From: Clostridia bacterium
GTDB lineage: Bacteria > Bacillota_A > Clostridia > Christensenellales > Aristaeellaceae
Assembly: GCA_900754775.1 (NCBI GenBank)
Contig: CAAEDZ010000316.1
Coordinates: forward strand, 1 to 14,583
Direction: 5' to 3'
Length of the DNA stretch: 14,583 nucleotides
Position numbers and translations under genes: made by a program. Under the pieces are notes generated by a model. That model did no database searches. It was given only the letters and a program-made list of their open reading frames with translations, and was not told the origin of the DNA. Positions 1 through 7,382 of the stretch are shown here, one piece after another; position 1 is the first letter of the stretch, and each line of letters begins with the position of its first letter.

Positions 1-1525
1 AAAGGCGCGACATCAGATCATCCTGATAGAAGATGGTTTCAAAGTCCACCGGCTCGGCGATGTCGAAGGCGACCTGATGGATGATCGACGAGGCCGCGCT
101 ATCGTAGATCTCCCGCTGCCGCCTGTCCAGTTCCTCCAGCGTGGCCATGTCCGGCGTGACGAGGGTGAGGATGTCCCCGTAAAGGCCGTAAAAGCTGCCG
201 GTGAAGGTGGCCATCATATCCACGTCGCCGGGGTCGAGCGTCTCAAACTCCATGCCCAGCAGTTCGATGCTGTCGCCGTCGTAGGGGAACAGGTAAATTT
301 GGTCGGATTCCAGTACGTCGTTGCGCCCCGTCAGACGGTTGAAATCCTCCAAGGACAGGCAGCTGAGCGTCACCAGCTCGCCGGAGTTGAAGTCCGAGGT
401 ATAGTCGAAGATCATCTTTCCATCGCGCAGCAGGCCGGAGAACTCCTCCTTCACATAGTCGATGCGGTTTTCCGCCGTCCAGCCGTTTTCCGCCAGCCAG
501 TCGTCGATGACAGCGTTGACGTCGTCCCGGCGTTCGAGGTCCCAGTCCTGCACGGCGATCTCGCTCGGGTAGCGCCCCATGAGGCTGCTCTCCGTGCCGA
601 TGAACATCGTCGAGGTGGCGGAGAGCATCACCAGCACCATCGTCGAGAGGATGCAGATGTTGCCCAGGCCGACCGCGTTCTGCTTCATGCGGTACATCAT
701 GCCGGAAACGGAGATGAAGTGCTCCGGCTGATAGTAGTAGTGCCGGTTCCGCTTCAACAGTTTCAAAACGGCGATGCTGCCGGCGGTGAACAGGCAGTAG
801 GTGCCGATGATGACCAGCACCACGGCCACGAAGAAGAACATCAGCGCTTCCAGAGGGTTCTGGATGGTCACAGCCATCCAGTAACCCGCGCCCAGCGTCA
901 GAACGCCGATCAGCACCAGCAGCCACTTGGCCTTTGGTTCACGCTCGCCCACCTTGTCGCCGCGCAGAAGTTCCACGGGGCTGGCAAAGTGTACCAGACG
1001 GATGTTGTTGAGCAGGATGAGCAGGAAGATCGCCGCGAAGATGAAAAGCGTAATCAGCGCCGCCTTCAGGGAGAACGTCAGCCCGAAGGCCACGTCGAAG
1101 TCCAAGAGCTTCAGCAGGAATAAAAGCACCAGTTTGGAGAGCGCCACGCCCAGCAAAAGACCGACGACCGCGCTGAACAGCCCCACGAACAGCGTTTCAA
1201 AGAACATCATCTTCGCCAGATGCTTTTTCTCCATGCCCAGCACGTTGAGCAGGCCGAACTCCTTGCGCCGCCGCTTGGTGAGGAAGCTCGAGGTGTAAAA
1301 GAGGAAGATGACCGCGAAGATGGTCACCACGAAGCTGCCCAACACCAGCGTCGAGCGGATGGTCACCTCGCCGCGCGTGCCCGTGAGCCCGGGGTCCTCC
1401 GGCAGCATGTAGAGGATGTAGGTCATGGCCACGGTGAACACGCAGGAGAGGATGTAGGGGATATACGTCCGCGCGTTTTTGCGGATGTTGTCAAGCGCCA
1501 GCCGCGCGTAGAAGAGCTTACGCAT
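1..1525 (-). CDS. BceB-like ABC transporter permease (FtsX family), partial at left edge
   Basis: About 508 N-terminal residues are visible; the C-terminus lies beyond the window. The protein opens MRKLFYARLALDNIRKN, followed by a first membrane helix near residues 21-41. A second helix is followed by TKRRRKEFGLLNVLGM, the cytoplasmic FtsX-type motif of BceB/YtrF permeases. Further paired helices follow, then SGMMYRMKQN and another helix. After these comes a long, mostly hydrophilic segment of about 190 residues, matching the large extracellular domain BceB proteins place between helices 7 and 8. Family members run about 620-660 residues, so roughly three quarters is present. The ATG overlaps the end of the ATPase gene by 8 bp, showing translational coupling. 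By family knowledge the pair works at the cytoplasmic membrane, protecting lipid II-cycle targets from peptide antibiotics such as bacitracin and signalling to the kinase. The actual drug is unknown. Confidence 0.9.
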   Translation of the reverse strand, partial: MRKLFYARLALDNIRKNARTYIPYILSCVFTVAMTYILYMLPEDPGLTGTRGEVTIRSTLVLGSFVVTIFAVIFLFYTSSFLTKRRRKEFGLLNVLGMEKKHLAKMMFFETLFVGLFSAVVGLLLGVALSKLVLLFLLKLLDFDVAFGLTFSLKAALITLFIFAAIFLLILLNNIRLVHFASPVELLRGDKVGEREPKAKWLLVLIGVLTLGAGYWMAVTIQNPLEALMFFFVAVVLVIIGTYCLFTAGSIAVLKLLKRNRHYYYQPEHFISVSGMMYRMKQNAVGLGNICILSTMVLVMLSATSTMFIGTESSLMGRYPSEIAVQDWDLERRDDVNAVIDDWLAENGWTAENRIDYVKEEFSGLLRDGKMIFDYTSDFNSGELVTLSCLSLEDFNRLTGRNDVLESDQIYLFPYDGDSIELLGMEFETLDPGDVDMMATFTGSFYGLYGDILTLVTPDMATLEELDRRQREIYDSAASSIIHQVAFDIAEPVDFETIFYQDDLMSRL

Positions 1526-2315
1526 GGTAGGAGACCTCCATGCCGGCAAACTCGCCCTGCGGCTCGGGGCTGGAAAGGGCGTTCATGGCGTCGAGTATGC
1601 GCTGGTAGAACTCATGTTCCGCCGCACCGCCGCGGTAGAGCTGGTGGAACACCACGCCGTCGCGCAGAAACAGCACCCTGCCCGCGTGGCTGGCGGCCTT
1701 GACCGAGTGTGTGACCATGAGGATGGTCTGCCCATCGCGGTTGATCTCGCCAAAGAGGTTGAGCAGCGAATCGGTGGCACGGGAATCGAGCGCGCCGGTC
1801 GGCTCGTCGGCCAGCAGAAGCTGCGGGGAAGTGATCAGCGCCCGCGCCACCGCCGTGCGCTGCTTTTCGCCGCCGGAAATTTCGTAGGGGTATTTGGCAA
1901 GCAGTTTGTCGATGCCCAGCTTGCGCGCCAGCGGCTTGATGAGCAGCGACATGTCGTCGGCGGACATGCGCTTGAGTACCAGCGGCAGGTAGATGTTGTC
2001 GCGCACGCTGAAGGTGTCCAGCAGGTTGAACTCCTGAAACACAAAGCCGAGGTTGTCGCGGCGGAAGGCGGCCAACTCCTTTTCCGGGATGTCGGTCAGC
2101 TTGCGGTCGCCCAGCCAGACCTCGCCGCTGGTGGGCTTGTCCAGCGCCGCCAGTATGTTGAGCAGCGTCGTCTTGCCCGCGCCGCTCTCGCCCATGATGG
2201 CGACATACTCGCCCCGCTCCACGGAAAAGGAAACGTTGGCCAAAGCCTGTACGTGATGCGCGCCAAAGCGCGTGGTATACACCTTTTTCAGATTGTTCGC
2301 CCGAAGAATGGTCAT
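1518..2315 (-). CDS. BceA-like ABC transporter ATP-binding protein
   Basis: This is a 265-residue ABC ATPase of the MacB/BceA class, the energy-supplying partner of the downstream permease. Visible motifs are Walker A GESGAGKT (about residues 42-49), Q-loop Q94 in FVFQEFNLL, the signature ISGGEKQR (146-153, E in place of the more common Q), Walker B LLLADEP (166-172) with ALD after it, and the switch H203 in VTHS. The start is fixed by an AAGGAGG about 8 nt upstream of ATG at 2315; an open frame continues to 2480 but would read through the operator. The 3' end overlaps the permease start by 8 bp. The gene lies 196 bp downstream of the kinase gene on the same strand, and the gap holds a BceR-type palindrome. 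Expression is therefore probably activated by a BceR-like regulator. Assignment to the peptide-resistance (BceA) class rests on this context as well as on the sequence. Confidence 0.93.
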   Translation of the reverse strand: MTILRANNLKKVYTTRFGAHHVQALANVSFSVERGEYVAIMGESGAGKTTLLNILAALDKPTSGEVWLGDRKLTDIPEKELAAFRRDNLGFVFQEFNLLDTFSVRDNIYLPLVLKRMSADDMSLLIKPLARKLGIDKLLAKYPYEISGGEKQRTAVARALITSPQLLLADEPTGALDSRATDSLLNLFGEINRDGQTILMVTHSVKAASHAGRVLFLRDGVVFHQLYRGGAAEHEFYQRILDAMNALSSPEPQGEFAGMEVSYHA

Positions 2316-2344
2316 GTGGGAAACCTCCTTGAGAAGATGTATAC

Positions 2345-2350
2345 AGCATA
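2345..2350 (-). promoter_or_regulatory. Candidate -10 element for the BceAB-like operon
   Basis: TATGCT on the minus strand sits about 30 nt upstream of the ATPase ATG. No good -35 lies at 17 bp (GGCAGC at 2368-2373). A weak -35 next to a binding half-site fits an activator-dependent promoter. This is inferred from sequence spacing only. Confidence 0.4.
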
Positions 2351-2379
2351 GCACGCCCCAAAGGCCGCTGCCATAACTT

Positions 2380-2392
2380 AACCTTACATTTT
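2380..2392. promoter_or_regulatory. Second, half BceR-like site
   Basis: AACCTTACATTTT here repeats exactly the left arm plus spacer of the palindrome at 2398-2423, offset by 20 bp, or close to two helical turns. The matching right arm is absent, so it is a half-site. It abuts the expected -35 position of the ATPase promoter. A plausible role is cooperative binding of a second regulator dimer. Confidence 0.55.
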
Positions 2393-2397
2393 GGCCT

Positions 2398-2423
2398 CCA
2401 ACCTTACATTTTTGTAAGGTTGG
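2398..2423. promoter_or_regulatory. BceR-type operator palindrome
   Basis: A perfect inverted repeat with 11-bp arms, CCAACCTTACA and TGTAAGGTTGG, is separated by TTTT. The core TTACA-TTTT-TGTAA matches the published consensus for BceR-like response regulators (TNACA-N4-TGTAA). It lies upstream of the ATPase gene and just after the kinase gene. There is no T-run on either side, so a terminator is unlikely. Binding is inferred; the palindrome itself is directly visible. Confidence 0.75.
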
Positions 2424-2510
2424 GACGGGGAACGCCATTTGAGACGCGCGGAAAAGGCGTTTTGTTCCAAAAACACGCAAAGCGCCCGCAGGGACGCTCT
2501 GCCGCGAAGG

Positions 2511-3479
2511 TCATTCTGAAAGCTCGGGGCGCTTTAAGGAGATGTGTACGCGCGTGCCGCCGCCGGGACGGGCGTCGATGTGTATCTGATGCCCGAGCAT
2601 GGTCAGCACCCGTCGTGTGAGGTAGAGGCCGATGCCGGTGGACTTGCGGTCCGTGCGGCCATTGTAGCCGGTATAGCCGCGCTCGAACACGCGCGGCAAA
2701 TCTTCCGGGGCGATGCCGATGCCCGTGTCGGCGATGACCAGATGGTCGTTTTCCACATACATGGAGATGGAACCCTTGGGCGTGTACTTGACGGCGTTGG
2801 AAAGCAGCTGCTCCACGCAGAAGCCGAACCACTTTTCATCCGTCAGCACCTGCCTGCCGGTCGGCTGTATCTCCAGCCGCAGCCCCTGATGGATAAAGAA
2901 GCGGGCGTACTTGCGGGCGGCGGCGCGCAGGATGGCGTCCAGGTTGCAGGGGCGCAATACAAGGTCGTTGACGTCGCTCTCCAAACGTATATAGGAAAGC
3001 AGCATGTCCACGTACTGCTCGATCTTGAAAAGCTCGCGCGAAGCCTCGCCGTCCTCGTCCACCAGCAGGTGCATGGCGGCGATGGGCGTCTTGATCTGAT
3101 GCGCCCAGAGGGTGTAGTAGTCGCGCATGTCGCTCATGGCGGCGTCCGAACGGGACACCACATGGGCGCGGTCGTCCCAGAGCGCGCGCAGCGCCGCCTG
3201 ATAGTCCCGCTCGATGAGGTCGGCGGGGGCGGGCATGCCGTCCAGCCCCAGGGAGACATTTTTGCGCAGCCGTTCCAGCGCCAGATGCCGCGCGTGGAAG
3301 CGGGAAAAGTCTATCCCCGCCAGCACGACAAAGGCTATCAGGCACAGAACGCAGGCGTACAGCACCGCCTCCACCGGCAGCTGGTAGAGGGAAAACACCA
3401 GCGCGAACAAAAGGACGCAGACGGCAAAGAACACCGCGCCCTTGCGGTGCAGCTGCAGATATTGAATGAGCAGGCGCAT
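2511..3479 (-). CDS. BceS-like intramembrane-sensing histidine kinase
   Basis: This is a 322-residue sensor kinase. Two N-terminal helices (about residues 14-31 and 37-56) are joined by an outside loop of only a few residues (LYQLP), the mark of intramembrane-sensing kinases that receive their signal through a BceAB-type transporter. The phosphorylation motif HQIKTPI has its histidine at residue 127. The N-box is EQLLSNAVKYTP (223-234), G1 is DTGIGIAPED (251-260) and G2 is STGIGLYL (280-287). ATG at 3479 is the first start after a near-perfect extended -10; the same frame stays open to 4007 but only antisense to the MATE gene. There is no strong Shine-Dalgarno. Downstream on the same strand are the operator, ATPase and permease. 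No response regulator gene is adjacent, although Bce modules usually place one just before the kinase. Confidence 0.92.
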   Translation of the reverse strand: MRLLIQYLQLHRKGAVFFAVCVLLFALVFSLYQLPVEAVLYACVLCLIAFVVLAGIDFSRFHARHLALERLRKNVSLGLDGMPAPADLIERDYQAALRALWDDRAHVVSRSDAAMSDMRDYYTLWAHQIKTPIAAMHLLVDEDGEASRELFKIEQYVDMLLSYIRLESDVNDLVLRPCNLDAILRAAARKYARFFIHQGLRLEIQPTGRQVLTDEKWFGFCVEQLLSNAVKYTPKGSISMYVENDHLVIADTGIGIAPEDLPRVFERGYTGYNGRTDRKSTGIGLYLTRRVLTMLGHQIHIDARPGGGTRVHISLKRPELSE

Positions 3480-3494
3480 AGCATCACCAGAACG

Positions 3495-3523
3495 ATTATA
3501 CCATGCCGCGCCCGCGCGCACAA
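3495..3523 (-). promoter_or_regulatory. Promoter of the histidine kinase
   Basis: The minus strand carries TTGTGC (3518-3523), a 17-bp spacer and TATAAT (3495-3500) with TG at the extended -10 position. Transcription should begin about 7 nt later, leaving only about 8 nt before the kinase ATG at 3479. The mRNA may therefore be almost leaderless. Confidence 0.7.
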
Positions 3524-3536
3524 GCAAAGAAAATGC

Positions 3537-3565
3537 TTGCGCGCCACAGCAAAACCGTGTACAAT
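3537..3565 (+). promoter_or_regulatory. Promoter of MATE exporter 1
   Basis: TTGCGC (3537-3542), a 17-bp spacer and TACAAT (3560-3565) lie on the plus strand. Its -35 is 13 bp from the kinase's divergent -35, so one bound factor could affect both genes. Confidence 0.6.
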
Positions 3566-3588
3566 ACCAGAGGAAGCCTTTGCAAAGG

Positions 3589-5007
3589 ATGGGATGCGCC
3601 TTGATACCGCGCCTGCGCGCCAAACTGCGCGAATACTGGCCGCTGACGGCGGCGCTTTTGACCTTGTCGTGGCCGGTGATGCTGGAAAACGCCATGCAGA
3701 CGCTGGTGCAGTATGTGGACACCGCCATGGTCGGCGTGCTGGGCGCGCAGGCCTCCGCCGCCGTGGGACTGACCGGCTCGGTCACGTGGCTGGTCAACGG
3801 CGTGTTCTTCGCCGCCGGCATCGGCGCCCTGGCGGTCATCTCCCGCGCGCTGGGGGCGAAGGACGGCCGCACCGCCCGCGAGACGGCGGGGCAGTCCGTA
3901 CTCATCGCCCTCGTAGCCGGCGCGGTGATGTGCGCCGTGACGCTGCTGGTGTCGCCCGCGCTCCCGGGATGGCTCAACGCGGAGGAAGAGATCAAGGCCG
4001 ACGCCACGGCCTATTTCAGCATCATCTGCATGCCGATGCTCTTCCGCGCCGCCTCCATCATCTTCGGCTCCGTGCTGCGCGCGGCGGGGGATACGCGCAC
4101 GCCGATGCTGGCCAACGCCGCCATGAACGGCTTCAACGTCATCATGAACTTCTTTCTCATCTACCCGACGCGGCAGATGCGCGTCCTCGGCCTGACCTTC
4201 ACCATGCCCGGCGCGGGTCTGGGCGTGAGCGGCGCGGCCATCGCCACGGCGCTGTCCTACGTGCTGGGCGGCGTGCTGATCACCGTGGTGATGTGGAAAA
4301 ACCCCGCCGTTTCGCCGCGCGACGGCATGCTCCGGCCCAATGGCCGCGCGATGAAGAACTGCCTGCGCGTCGCCGTGCCCGTGGCGCTGGCGCGCCTGAC
4401 CACCTCGGCGGGGCACGTGGTCTTCGCCGGGCTGGTGGCGACGCTGGGCACGGTCAGCCTGGCCGCGCATTCCATTGCCCTTACTGCCGAACAGGCGTTC
4501 TATATCCCGGTGCTGGGCATCAACACCGCTGCGGCCACGCTCACCGGCAACGCGCTGGGGGAGAAGGACGCCCGCAAGCTGGACATGGTCGGCCGCAGCA
4601 CCATCGTCGTGACCCTCATCATGATGAGCATTACCGGCGGCCTGCTCTTCCTCTTCGCCCCGCAGGTGATGGGCATCTTTTCGCCCGACGCGCGGGTGGT
4701 AACGCAGGGCACGGCCATACTGCGCCTCGTGGCCCTCTCCGAGCCCATCTTCGGCATCGCCATTGGCGTGGAGGGCATGTTGCAGGGCGCGGGAGACACG
4801 ATGGTCCCCTTCGTCATCACCACCGGTACCATGTGGATGGTGCGCATCCTCGGCACGGTGCTGGTGCTCAACGTCTTCCATCAGGGCCTGAACGCCGTGT
4901 GGACGTGCATGGTGGCGGAAAACACTGTGCGCGGCGTTCTCTACCTCGTCCGCTATCTGCGCGGGCGCTGGAAACCGCCGGAGTTCCGCGTCAAAGCAGC
5001 GTCATGA
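3589..5007 (+). CDS. MATE family multidrug/cation efflux transporter 1
   Basis: This 472-residue polytopic membrane protein belongs to the MATE (multidrug and toxic compound extrusion) family, which exports cationic drugs or metabolites in exchange for Na+ or H+. The N-terminal TLSWPVMLENAMQTLVQYVD and VDTAMVGVLG match the conserved first-helix region of MATE proteins. About twelve hydrophobic segments follow, and the second half repeats the pattern (LRVAVPVALARL ... AAHSIALTAEQAFYIP). The length is normal for the family. The start is uncertain: ATG 3589 is in frame, but the predicted transcript begins near 3572 and AAAGGATGGG (3584-3593) could instead serve TTG 3601, making the protein four residues shorter. 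The 3' end overlaps the convergent EamA gene by 17 bp. Substrate unknown. Confidence 0.93.
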   Translation: MGCALIPRLRAKLREYWPLTAALLTLSWPVMLENAMQTLVQYVDTAMVGVLGAQASAAVGLTGSVTWLVNGVFFAAGIGALAVISRALGAKDGRTARETAGQSVLIALVAGAVMCAVTLLVSPALPGWLNAEEEIKADATAYFSIICMPMLFRAASIIFGSVLRAAGDTRTPMLANAAMNGFNVIMNFFLIYPTRQMRVLGLTFTMPGAGLGVSGAAIATALSYVLGGVLITVVMWKNPAVSPRDGMLRPNGRAMKNCLRVAVPVALARLTTSAGHVVFAGLVATLGTVSLAAHSIALTAEQAFYIPVLGINTAAATLTGNALGEKDARKLDMVGRSTIVVTLIMMSITGGLLFLFAPQVMGIFSPDARVVTQGTAILRLVALSEPIFGIAIGVEGMLQGAGDTMVPFVITTGTMWMVRILGTVLVLNVFHQGLNAVWTCMVAENTVRGVLYLVRYLRGRWKPPEFRVKAAS

Positions 5008-5854
5008 GCGCGCCGCCGGTCAAAAGCCCCAACCCGAGCAGCGCACACGGCGAGAGCTTTTCGCCGAGGAAAAGACGCGAAAATGCGGCGGTCACCAGTA
5101 TGCTCAGTTTGTCGATGGGGGTTACGGCGCTTGCCGGTCCGTCCTGTAGAGCGCGGTAATAACAGAGCCACGAACAACCCGTGGCAATGCCGGACAGCAC
5201 CAGAAACAGCCACGCGCGCCATCCGATTTTGCGGATGCCGCGTTGCGTTCTGGTCACGAACACCATGCCCCATGCCATCGCCAATACTACCGTCGTGCGC
5301 AGCGCCGTGCCCAGGGTGGAGTCCACGCCCCCAATGCCGATCTTGCCCAATATGGTGGTCAGCGCCGCGAATACCGCCGAGGCGAGCGCGTACCAGAACC
5401 ACCGCCCTATGCCTGTCGCACCTTGCGCGGCGGGCGTTTTTCGTTGCAGCATCAGCACTGTGCCCGAGCCGATGAGCAAAATGGCCAGAGCCTTGAAAAG
5501 CGTCAGCGCTTCCCCGAGCAGCAGAAACGCCAGCAGCATGGTCAGCATCGTGGAACACTTGTCCACCGCTGCCACACGACTGACTTCGCCCAGTTGCAGG
5601 GCGTGGAAGTACGCAAGCCACGAAGCGCCCGTCGCCAGCCCCGAGAGGGCGAGGAACAGGAGCGCCTGGGCGCTGATGGAGCCAAGCGGTCGCCAGACGC
5701 CTTCCACAGCCACCATCAGCCAGGAAAAGGCCAGGACGACCACCGTGCGCAGCGCCGTGGCCAAATTGGCATCCACGTCCCGCACGCCGGCCTTGGCCAG
5801 CACCGCCGTCAGTCCGGCGAACAGCGCCGAGGCGAACGCAAACAACACCCACAT
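4991..5854 (-). CDS. EamA/DMT superfamily permease
   Basis: This 287-residue membrane protein has about ten helices in two EamA repeats, typical of drug/metabolite exporters. The duplication is visible: AVLAKAGVRDVDANLATALRT in the first half corresponds to TILGKIGIGGVDSTLGTALRT in the second. ATG at 5854 is chosen because GGAAGGGGG lies about 8 nt upstream; an upstream start (residues MEGGFC) would lack a binding site. It is the second gene after MATE exporter 2 on this strand, but has its own promoter in the 61-bp gap. Its 3' end overlaps the convergent MATE exporter 1 gene by 17 bp with no hairpin terminator. Substrate unknown; metabolite or amino-acid export is the usual family role. Confidence 0.92.
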   Translation of the reverse strand: MWVLFAFASALFAGLTAVLAKAGVRDVDANLATALRTVVVLAFSWLMVAVEGVWRPLGSISAQALLFLALSGLATGASWLAYFHALQLGEVSRVAAVDKCSTMLTMLLAFLLLGEALTLFKALAILLIGSGTVLMLQRKTPAAQGATGIGRWFWYALASAVFAALTTILGKIGIGGVDSTLGTALRTTVVLAMAWGMVFVTRTQRGIRKIGWRAWLFLVLSGIATGCSWLCYYRALQDGPASAVTPIDKLSILVTAAFSRLFLGEKLSPCALLGLGLLTGGALMTLL

Positions 5855-5875
5855 GCAAAAGCCCCCTTCCACACC

Positions 5876-5881
5876 ATTATA
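5876..5881 (-). promoter_or_regulatory. Extended -10 promoter of the EamA gene
   Basis: TATAAT preceded by TGT (extended -10) lies 21 nt upstream of the EamA ATG. There is no convincing -35 at 17 bp, which an extended -10 can tolerate. The predicted leader is about 15 nt and contains the ribosome binding site. Confidence 0.55.
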
Positions 5882-5915
5882 ACACAGATGGGAAATGGGC
5901 TTTCATTTTTTGTGG

Positions 5916-7268
5916 TCAGGTTTCGTTGGACCCTGCCGCCTTTGCCGTCACGCAGCGGCGGTAGACGATCACGGATATGATGGCGGCCACGACCTCAGAG
6001 ATCCAGAAGGCGTTCCACACGCCGTAAACGCCGAAGAAGCGGCTGAGGATAAAGGCCACGGGGATGATGACCACCGTGTAGCGGAACAGGGAGATGATGA
6101 GCGAGGGCGTGCCCATGCCCAGCCCCTCGAGCGCGCCCGAGGAGGTGACCGACACCGCTGAGACGATGAAGCCGGCGCTGATGATGCGCAGAGCCGTCGC
6201 GCCCGCTTCGATGGTCGCCGGGTCTTCGGCAAACAGCCCCATCAGCCATTGCGGGACGGCGAGGAACAGCGCCGTGCCCACGACCATGATGCAGGCGCTC
6301 ATCAGAAGCACCAGGTCGTAGATGCGCTTGACGCGCGCGTGTTCGCCCGCGCCGTAGTTGTAGCCGATCAGCGGCCGCATGCCCTGCACGATGCCGTTGG
6401 CAGTGAGGTAGAGGAAGGTCTGGAGCTTATAGTACACGCCCAGCGCCAGTATGTACGCCTGCCCAAAGGCCGCGAGGATGCCGTTCAGCGCCGAGATGAG
6501 GATGGAGGGCAGGGCGAGGTTGAGCGTCGCCGGCACGCCCACGGCATACAGCCGCCGCGCCATCGTCCCTTCAGGGCGGAGGAACTTGCGGCGCACGCGC
6601 ACGCGCAGCGGACGAACTTGGTAGGCAACGAGGTAGATGACCAGCGAGAGCGTCTGGCCGATGCCCGTGGCCAGCGCCGCGCCCTCGATGCCCATTTTCG
6701 GGAAGGGGCCGATGCCGTAGATCATCATCGGGTCGAGGATGATGTTGGCGATGCAACCGCAGAGCATGGCGATCATCGTCAGCCGCATGCTGCCCACAGC
6801 CTGAAAAATCTTTTCATAGAACATGCCAAAGGAAATGACCGGCGCGAAGGCAAAGGCCACCGTGGCATAGCGCACGCCCAGATCGACCACAGCCTGCGAA
6901 TCGCTGTACAGCGGCAAAAAGCGCGGCATGAGGAAGATGCAGCCCGCCGCCAAAATCAGCCCGTGGATCAGCGAGAGCGTCAGCCCCTGCGAGGCGGCGC
7001 GGTCGGCGCGTTCCAGCTCGTTCGCGCCCAGATGATAGGCGATCACGGCGTTGACGCCGATGCCGAAGCCGATGGTCACGGCGTTGATGAGGTTCTGGAT
7101 GGGAAACACCAGAGAAAGCGCTGTGATCGCGTCCTCGCTGATGCGGGAGATGAACCAGCTGTCCACGATGTTGTAGAGCGAGTTGACCAGCATGGAGATC
7201 ACCATCGGCAGCGCCATGGAGATCAGCAGCGGGAACACGGGCCTTTCCTTCATAAAGCGGTCGTCCAT
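5916..7268 (-). CDS. MATE family efflux transporter 2
   Basis: This is a 450-residue MATE exporter, distinct from the first one. The N-terminus MKERPVFPLLISMALPMVIS, followed by YNIVDSWFIS, is the typical MATE opening. GFGIGVNAVIAYHLGANE with RADRAASQG after it is the conserved loop before helix 3. A second MATE half begins around YAVGVPATLNLALPS, and GMRPLIGYNYGAGEHARVKR is the matching second-half motif. ATG at 7268 is set by AGGAGG (complement at 7274-7279) 5 nt away; the frame is open further upstream to 7394, but that part overlaps the leader hairpin. The gene has a strong promoter at 7383-7411 and a leader of about 108 nt with a terminator-like hairpin, so expression may be controlled by attenuation. 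Transcription can continue into the EamA gene. Confidence 0.93.
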   Translation of the reverse strand: MDDRFMKERPVFPLLISMALPMVISMLVNSLYNIVDSWFISRISEDAITALSLVFPIQNLINAVTIGFGIGVNAVIAYHLGANELERADRAASQGLTLSLIHGLILAAGCIFLMPRFLPLYSDSQAVVDLGVRYATVAFAFAPVISFGMFYEKIFQAVGSMRLTMIAMLCGCIANIILDPMMIYGIGPFPKMGIEGAALATGIGQTLSLVIYLVAYQVRPLRVRVRRKFLRPEGTMARRLYAVGVPATLNLALPSILISALNGILAAFGQAYILALGVYYKLQTFLYLTANGIVQGMRPLIGYNYGAGEHARVKRIYDLVLLMSACIMVVGTALFLAVPQWLMGLFAEDPATIEAGATALRIISAGFIVSAVSVTSSGALEGLGMGTPSLIISLFRYTVVIIPVAFILSRFFGVYGVWNAFWISEVVAAIISVIVYRRCVTAKAAGSNET

Positions 7269-7295
7269 CGTAGCCTCCTGTCCGTCGCGGGCCAC

Positions 7296-7328
7296 AAAAA
7301 ACCACGCCATCATTTGCATGATGCGTGG
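7296..7328 (-). terminator. Terminator-like hairpin inside the MATE 2 leader (putative attenuator)
   Basis: On the minus strand CCACGCATCAT, loop GCAA, then ATGATGGCGTGG (one bulged base) is followed at once by TTTTTT. It has the form of an intrinsic terminator. It lies between the promoter (7383-7411) and the ribosome binding site (7274-7279) of MATE exporter 2, so it would stop transcripts before the gene unless relieved. I recognise no known riboswitch fold in the 50 nt before it. Confidence 0.7.
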
Positions 7329-7382
7329 CGAAAAGAGTCCTTGCGACTGGAAAAATCTACACGGTTTTCGGTCGGTGCATCT

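Noticed and set aside
77..1123. 348-codon plus-strand open frame antisense to the BceB-like permease
   Set aside because: A low-complexity His/Gln/Arg/Glu-rich shadow; the permease on the minus strand has recognisable helices and motifs and a coupled start.
2398..2423. The palindrome as a terminator of the kinase gene
   Set aside because: Neither strand has a T-run after the stem, and the core fits a regulator binding consensus better.
2544..5159. 871-codon plus-strand open frame, antisense to the kinase and then in another frame over MATE 1
   Set aside because: It crosses two well-supported genes, is rich in Arg/His/Ala/Gly as expected of GC-rich shadow frames, and has no domain or ribosome binding site.
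7357..7380. Seven-residue leader peptide (MHRPKTV) before MATE exporter 2, as in ribosome-mediated attenuation
   Set aside because: Its ATG lies only 3 nt after the -10 element, upstream of the predicted transcription start, and it has no ribosome binding site.
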